A stretch of 64,000 bases of DNA from assembly GCF_019263705.2 (NCBI RefSeq), contig NZ_JADQDK010000001.1, positions 5,332,001 through 5,396,000 of the forward strand. The letters run 5' to 3'. Position numbers and translations under genes: made by a program. This DNA comes from Pseudonocardia abyssalis. Lineage in GTDB: Bacteria; Actinomycetota; Actinomycetes; Mycobacteriales; Pseudonocardiaceae. Positions within the stretch are counted from its first letter, which is position 1, and each line of letters starts with the position of its first letter. Positions 60,805 through 64,000 of the stretch are shown here, in pieces. The notes under the pieces were generated by a model that was given only the letters and a program-made list of their open reading frames with translations, had not been told where the DNA came from and did not search any database.

Positions 60805-62559
60805 CTACCGCGTCACCCGCGAGAGCTGGCGCTCGTCCAGGCCGATCGCCCGGAGCCGGGCCAGTGAGGCGTCGAGCCGCTCGCGGGTGACGTCGAGGTC
60901 GCGGCGGGCGCGCTCCACGTCGTCCAGGGCCTCCAGTGCCTTCTGCGGTTCGGGCACGAGCACGGCGAGGAGCCGGTCACGCGCGGCCTCGGTCGGAGCG
61001 GCGTGCCGCCCCACCGGGGCCGCCTCGTCGTCCGGGACGTCCTCGGGTTCCGGGGCCGGTCCCACCGTCGTCCGCAGCGGGACCTCACGGATCAGGAGGA
61101 CGGCCACCAGCGTCACCAGCGACGCGATCGCCGCGATGCCGAAGACCAGCGCCAGCCCGTCGCCGTAGGCCGCGCGTACGGCCTCGGCCTGGGCGGGTGT
61201 GTCGGTCGCGAGACCCCCGAGACCCGACGCCGTGCCGCTGAGCGAGATGACCCGCGCGTTGAGCACGACCCCGAGGATCGTGACGCCGATCGTGCCGCCG
61301 AGCGAGCGCAGGAACGCGACGAGCGAGCTCGCGGCACCGACGTCGCGGACGTCGACGGTGTTCTGCACGGCCAGCACGAGGTTCTGCATGCTCATCCCGA
61401 TCCCGAGTCCGAGGATCGCGAGGAACACCCCGATCCGGGGCACCGGGGTGGTGTGGTCGATCGTGGAGAGCAGGCCGAGCCCGGTCGTGATCAGGGCCGC
61501 CCCGGCGACGAGGAAGGCCTTCCAGCGCCCGAAGCGGCTGATCAGCTGTCCGGACCCGGTCGAGGCGACGACCAGTCCGCCGACCAGCGGAAGTGTGAGC
61601 AGGCCGGCCGTCGTGGGGTCGTAGGAGCGGGCGATCTGGAAGTACTGGCCGAGGTAGACCGTGCTGCCGAACATCACGACGCCGACGACCAGGCTCGCGA
61701 CCACCGACAGCACGACGGTCCGCTCCCGGAACAGCGTCATCGGGACCACCGGTTCCTTCGCCCGCAGTTCCACGAACACCGCGGCGACGAGTGCGGCGAC
61801 GCCGAGCCCGGCGAGCGAGAGCGAGACCGTCGAGCCCCAGGCGAACTGCGAGCCGGCCAGTGAGATCCAGATGAGCAGCGCCGAGACGCCACCGGAGATC
61901 AGCGCGGCACCGAGGTAGTCGAGGTGCACCTCGCGCTTGATCGTCGGCACGTGCAGCGTCTTCTGCAGCACGCCGAGCGCGACCAGGCCGATCGGCACGC
62001 CGATGAAGAACGTCCAGCGCCAGCCCAGAGCCGGGGTGCTGACGAGCAGTCCGCCGATCAGCGGCCCGGACACGGTGGCGGCGGCGAGGACGGCGCCGAG
62101 GTAGCCGGAGTAGCGGCCCCGCTCACGGGGCGGGATCAGGGCGGCGATGACGACCTGCGCGAGTGCCTGCAGACCGCCAGCACCCAGGCCCTGCCCGGCG
62201 CGCCAGGCGATCAGCTCGCCCATGGACCCGGCGAACCCGGCCCCGATCGAGGTGCCGACGAAGATCAGGATGGCCGCCTGGACCAGCAGCTTCTTGCTGA
62301 ACAGATCGGCGAGCTTGCCCCAGATCGGGGTGGACGCCGTGGTCGTCAGCAGGGTGGCGGTGACGATCCAGGTGTAGCCGGTCTGGTCGCCGTGCAGGTC
62401 GGCGACGATCGTCGGCAGCGCGTTGGACACGATCGTGCTGGACAGGATCGCGATGAACAGCCCGAGCAGCAGCCCGCTCAGCGCGGTGAGCACCTCACGC
62501 CGGCTGCGCACGGGTTCCGGCGGCGTGGCGGTGACCCGCGCGGGAGCGGTGGTGGTCAT
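60805..62559 (-). CDS. DHA2-family MFS multidrug exporter (EmrB/QacA type)
   Basis: 584 residues with ~14 membrane helices. Motif A is GKLADLFSKKLL and motif C is SGPLIGGLL. There is a long cytoplasmic C-terminal tail (~500-584), helical and charged (ALDDVERARRDLDVTRERLD), longer than usual. Probably exports hydrophobic drugs by proton antiport. Follows the first MarR gene, which likely represses it. Confidence 0.9.
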   Translation of the reverse strand: MTTTAPARVTATPPEPVRSRREVLTALSGLLLGLFIAILSSTIVSNALPTIVADLHGDQTGYTWIVTATLLTTTASTPIWGKLADLFSKKLLVQAAILIFVGTSIGAGFAGSMGELIAWRAGQGLGAGGLQALAQVVIAALIPPRERGRYSGYLGAVLAAATVSGPLIGGLLVSTPALGWRWTFFIGVPIGLVALGVLQKTLHVPTIKREVHLDYLGAALISGGVSALLIWISLAGSQFAWGSTVSLSLAGLGVAALVAAVFVELRAKEPVVPMTLFRERTVVLSVVASLVVGVVMFGSTVYLGQYFQIARSYDPTTAGLLTLPLVGGLVVASTGSGQLISRFGRWKAFLVAGAALITTGLGLLSTIDHTTPVPRIGVFLAILGLGIGMSMQNLVLAVQNTVDVRDVGAASSLVAFLRSLGGTIGVTILGVVLNARVISLSGTASGLGGLATDTPAQAEAVRAAYGDGLALVFGIAAIASLVTLVAVLLIREVPLRTTVGPAPEPEDVPDDEAAPVGRHAAPTEAARDRLLAVLVPEPQKALEALDDVERARRDLDVTRERLDASLARLRAIGLDERQLSRVTR

Positions 62560-62592
62560 GACGAGGTCCTTCGGGAGTGCGGTGGGGGATGT

Positions 62593-63057
62593 TCAGGAGA
62601 GTGCGGCGAGGTCGCCGGCACGGGCGTCGATCTCCTCGGCGAGCGCGACCACGAGGCGGGCCACGGTGTGCACGTCGCCGGCGTCGCTGCGTTCGAGGGC
62701 ACTGCGGACCAGGTCGCGCTTGAGGCTGCGGGTCCGCTCGACGAGCGCGTGGCCGGCCGGGGTGAGCGAGACGAGGCCGGCGCGGCGGTCGGAGGGGTCC
62801 GGGCGGCGACAGGCCAGCCCGCGGGCGGCGAGTTCGCCGATCTGCCGGCTCACCACCGACTGGTCGACGCCCCGGAGCTCGGCGATCTCCCCGACGCGGT
62901 GCTCGCCCTCGTCGAGGAGGCCGGCGAGCTGGAGCAGCGCCAGCGTCGAGTGGGTGGCGTTGGGGACGCGCCGCCCCGCACCGCGCCAGGCCCGCACCAG
63001 GGAGGTGACGGCGTCGGCCAGCTCGTCGACCGCGTCGTCGCCGGAGATCGTGTGCAT
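62593..63057 (-). CDS. MarR-family regulator (first)
   Basis: 154 residues. Winged helix with VGEIAELRGVDQSVVSRQIG and wing ACRRPDPSDRRAGLVSLTPAG. It is 33 bases upstream of the exporter and so is its likely repressor. The promoter at 63064-63092 appears leaderless and overlaps a dyad, fitting autoregulation. Confidence 0.9.
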   Translation of the reverse strand: MHTISGDDAVDELADAVTSLVRAWRGAGRRVPNATHSTLALLQLAGLLDEGEHRVGEIAELRGVDQSVVSRQIGELAARGLACRRPDPSDRRAGLVSLTPAGHALVERTRSLKRDLVRSALERSDAGDVHTVARLVVALAEEIDARAGDLAALS

Positions 63058-63063
63058 ACGACA

Positions 63064-63094
63064 ACTATATGGAACATGGTTGCGGCATGCAACC
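63064..63094 (-). promoter_or_regulatory. Leaderless-type promoter overlapped by a MarR-like operator
   Basis: On the minus strand: -35 TTGCAT (63092-63087), 17-base spacer, -10 TATAGT (63069-63064), then six bases to the ATG of the first marR. The dyad GGTTGC-GGCAT-GCAACC (63078-63094) covers the -35 and spacer, a natural repressor position. Confidence 0.65.
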
Positions 63095-63549
63095 TATAGG
63101 TCCGCCTCCGGCGGGTTCAGGGTCGTCGAGAGGCGGGTGAGCCCGTCGGCGAGCGTCGCGATGTCCTGCGTCGACCACGTCTCCAGCCGGCTGCGCCACT
63201 CCTCGTGCCGCGCGCGGGAGACCTCGTCGAGCCGGGCGCGCCCCTCGTCGCCGAGCTCCAGCAGGAACGCGCGGCCGTCGGAGGGGTCGGGTCTGCGCTC
63301 CACGAGACCGAGCTCCAGCAGCGCCGAGACCTGCCGGCTCATCGTCGACTTGTCGAGCCCGAACTCCTCCGCGAGGTCGACGAGGCGCACCGGCGCCATC
63401 CGCGCGATGGCCAGCAGCACCGCGTAGCTCCCGGCGTCGACGCCGGGGTGCAGGCGCGTGGCGAGTGTGCGCAGGACGCTCCGGGAGCGCCGCAGCAGCA
63501 TGCTGACCTCGTTCTCGAGGCGCTCCACCTGCCGGTCGTGCTCACTCAA
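63094..63549 (-). CDS. MarR-family regulator (second)
   Basis: 151 residues from TTG 63549. Winged helix with LVDLAEEFGLDKSTMSRQVS and wing VERRPDPSDGRAFLLELGDEG. Its stop codon lies at the edge of the operator of the first marR gene. Start overlaps the end of the carbonic-anhydrase-like gene, so it is translated from that message. Target unknown; it may also act on the exporter. Confidence 0.88.
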   Translation of the reverse strand: MSEHDRQVERLENEVSMLLRRSRSVLRTLATRLHPGVDAGSYAVLLAIARMAPVRLVDLAEEFGLDKSTMSRQVSALLELGLVERRPDPSDGRAFLLELGDEGRARLDEVSRARHEEWRSRLETWSTQDIATLADGLTRLSTTLNPPEADL

Positions 63550-64000
63550 CGGGCCGCACCCCGTCGCGGTGTCGGCGGGCGAGGTCGCGGTAGATCTGCG
63601 GGTTGCCCTCCACCCACCACCGGGCGGTCTCGGTGAGCGGGCCCTTCGTCCGCGCGACCGCGCCGAGGACCAGCTGTCCGTCGGGGACGACGGTGTTCGG
63701 CGGCACGGTGGCTCCCGCGCCGACCAGGCAGCGTGCCCCGATCCGGGCGCCGTCCTGGATCGTCGAGCCGTTGCCGATCAGGGCCTCCGCGCCGATCACG
63801 CAACCGTGCACGACGCAGAGGTGGCCGATCGTGGCACCGGCGCCGATCTCGGTGACGGGGTCGTCGCCGCCGTGCAGCACCGACCCGTCCTGCACGTTCG
63901 CGCCCTCGCGCACGATGATCGGCCCGAAGTCGGCGCGCAGCACGGCGCCGTACCAGATCGAGGCGTGCGCCTCCACGCGCACGTCGCCGACGAGGGTGGC
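63542..64000 (-). CDS. Gamma-carbonic-anhydrase-like hexapeptide protein (partial, 5' end outside window)
   Basis: At least 152 residues; the frame is open to the window edge (ATLVGDVRVEAHASIWYGAV). Left-handed beta-helix repeats (GAGATIGHLCVVHGCVIG, GNGSTIQDGARIGARCLVG). His residues in GHLCVVHG are the usual zinc ligands. It resembles gamma-class carbonic anhydrases/acetyltransferases such as YrdA and PaaY. Activity unproven. Confidence 0.85.
   Translation of the reverse strand, partial: ATLVGDVRVEAHASIWYGAVLRADFGPIIVREGANVQDGSVLHGGDDPVTEIGAGATIGHLCVVHGCVIGAEALIGNGSTIQDGARIGARCLVGAGATVPPNTVVPDGQLVLGAVARTKGPLTETARWWVEGNPQIYRDLARRHRDGVRPVE

Overview
The window is high-GC actinobacterial DNA. 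GTG starts are frequent, coding is dense, and genes often overlap by 4 bases (GTGA/ATGA). The gene content (mycofactocin-type SDRs, ectoine and hydroxyectoine genes, DUF1023/WXG-like proteins, excalibur proteins, a PucR regulator, DUF3159, a CtpE-like ATPase) fits Pseudonocardiaceae, probably Pseudonocardia or a close relative. That assignment is inference from content, not a database match.

Positions 1-16437 look like the end of an integrated accessory element. They hold the tail of a WXG100-like protein, a DUF1023 hydrolase, several lipoproteins, a lower-GC block with a pentapeptide-repeat membrane protein and a uracil-DNA-glycosylase-like protein, a DUF5710-HNH protein, a zinc-ribbon protein, and a predicted modification-dependent nuclease (ScoMcrA-like SRA plus PD-(D/E)XK). 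An intact IS256-family element with inverted repeats and a 9-bp target duplication follows. The block ends at the 3' half of a tRNA-Thr(UGU) gene (16393-16437), followed by a hairpin. GTGCC-repeat sites and a duplicated thermonuclease-excalibur gene lie on both sides, so the site may have been used more than once.

Positions 18.4-33.4 kb are core-like. They carry a DUF2975/XRE pair behind a probable leaderless promoter, an excalibur protein with a lipoprotein sortase, serA, a four-gene flavin electron-transfer operon (membrane protein, ferric-reductase-like oxidoreductase, FMN-binding protein, ApbE), a CtpE-like P-type ATPase, a Nudix protein with a broken Nudix box, a methyltransferase, two Rieske proteins, a PucR regulator and an alpha/beta hydrolase. 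The end of this stretch is the VWA gene that belongs with the next operon.

Positions 32.6-37.8 kb are one operon of three mycofactocin-type SDRs followed by a MoxR ATPase and a VWA protein, divergent from a MerR-GAF regulator. Positions 38.9-42.2 kb are an unusual three-gene operon: a HalD/BesD-family 2-oxoglutarate oxygenase that keeps the metal-binding Asp (so a predicted hydroxylase), a choline/carnitine O-acyltransferase and a SAM-methyltransferase-like protein. Positions 42.3-52.3 kb hold a GAF regulator with a flavin monooxygenase, a DinB-type protein, glutamine-dependent NAD synthetase, a Baeyer-Villiger monooxygenase, an SDR and an MFS exporter.

Positions 52.5-55.6 kb encode ectABCD (ectoine and hydroxyectoine). 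After an SGNH hydrolase and two membrane proteins come thiE and, divergently behind a TPP riboswitch, thiO-thiS-thiG. The window ends with a DHA2-type MFS exporter, two MarR regulators and a partial gamma-carbonic-anhydrase-like protein. No rRNA, complete tRNA or CRISPR array was seen.
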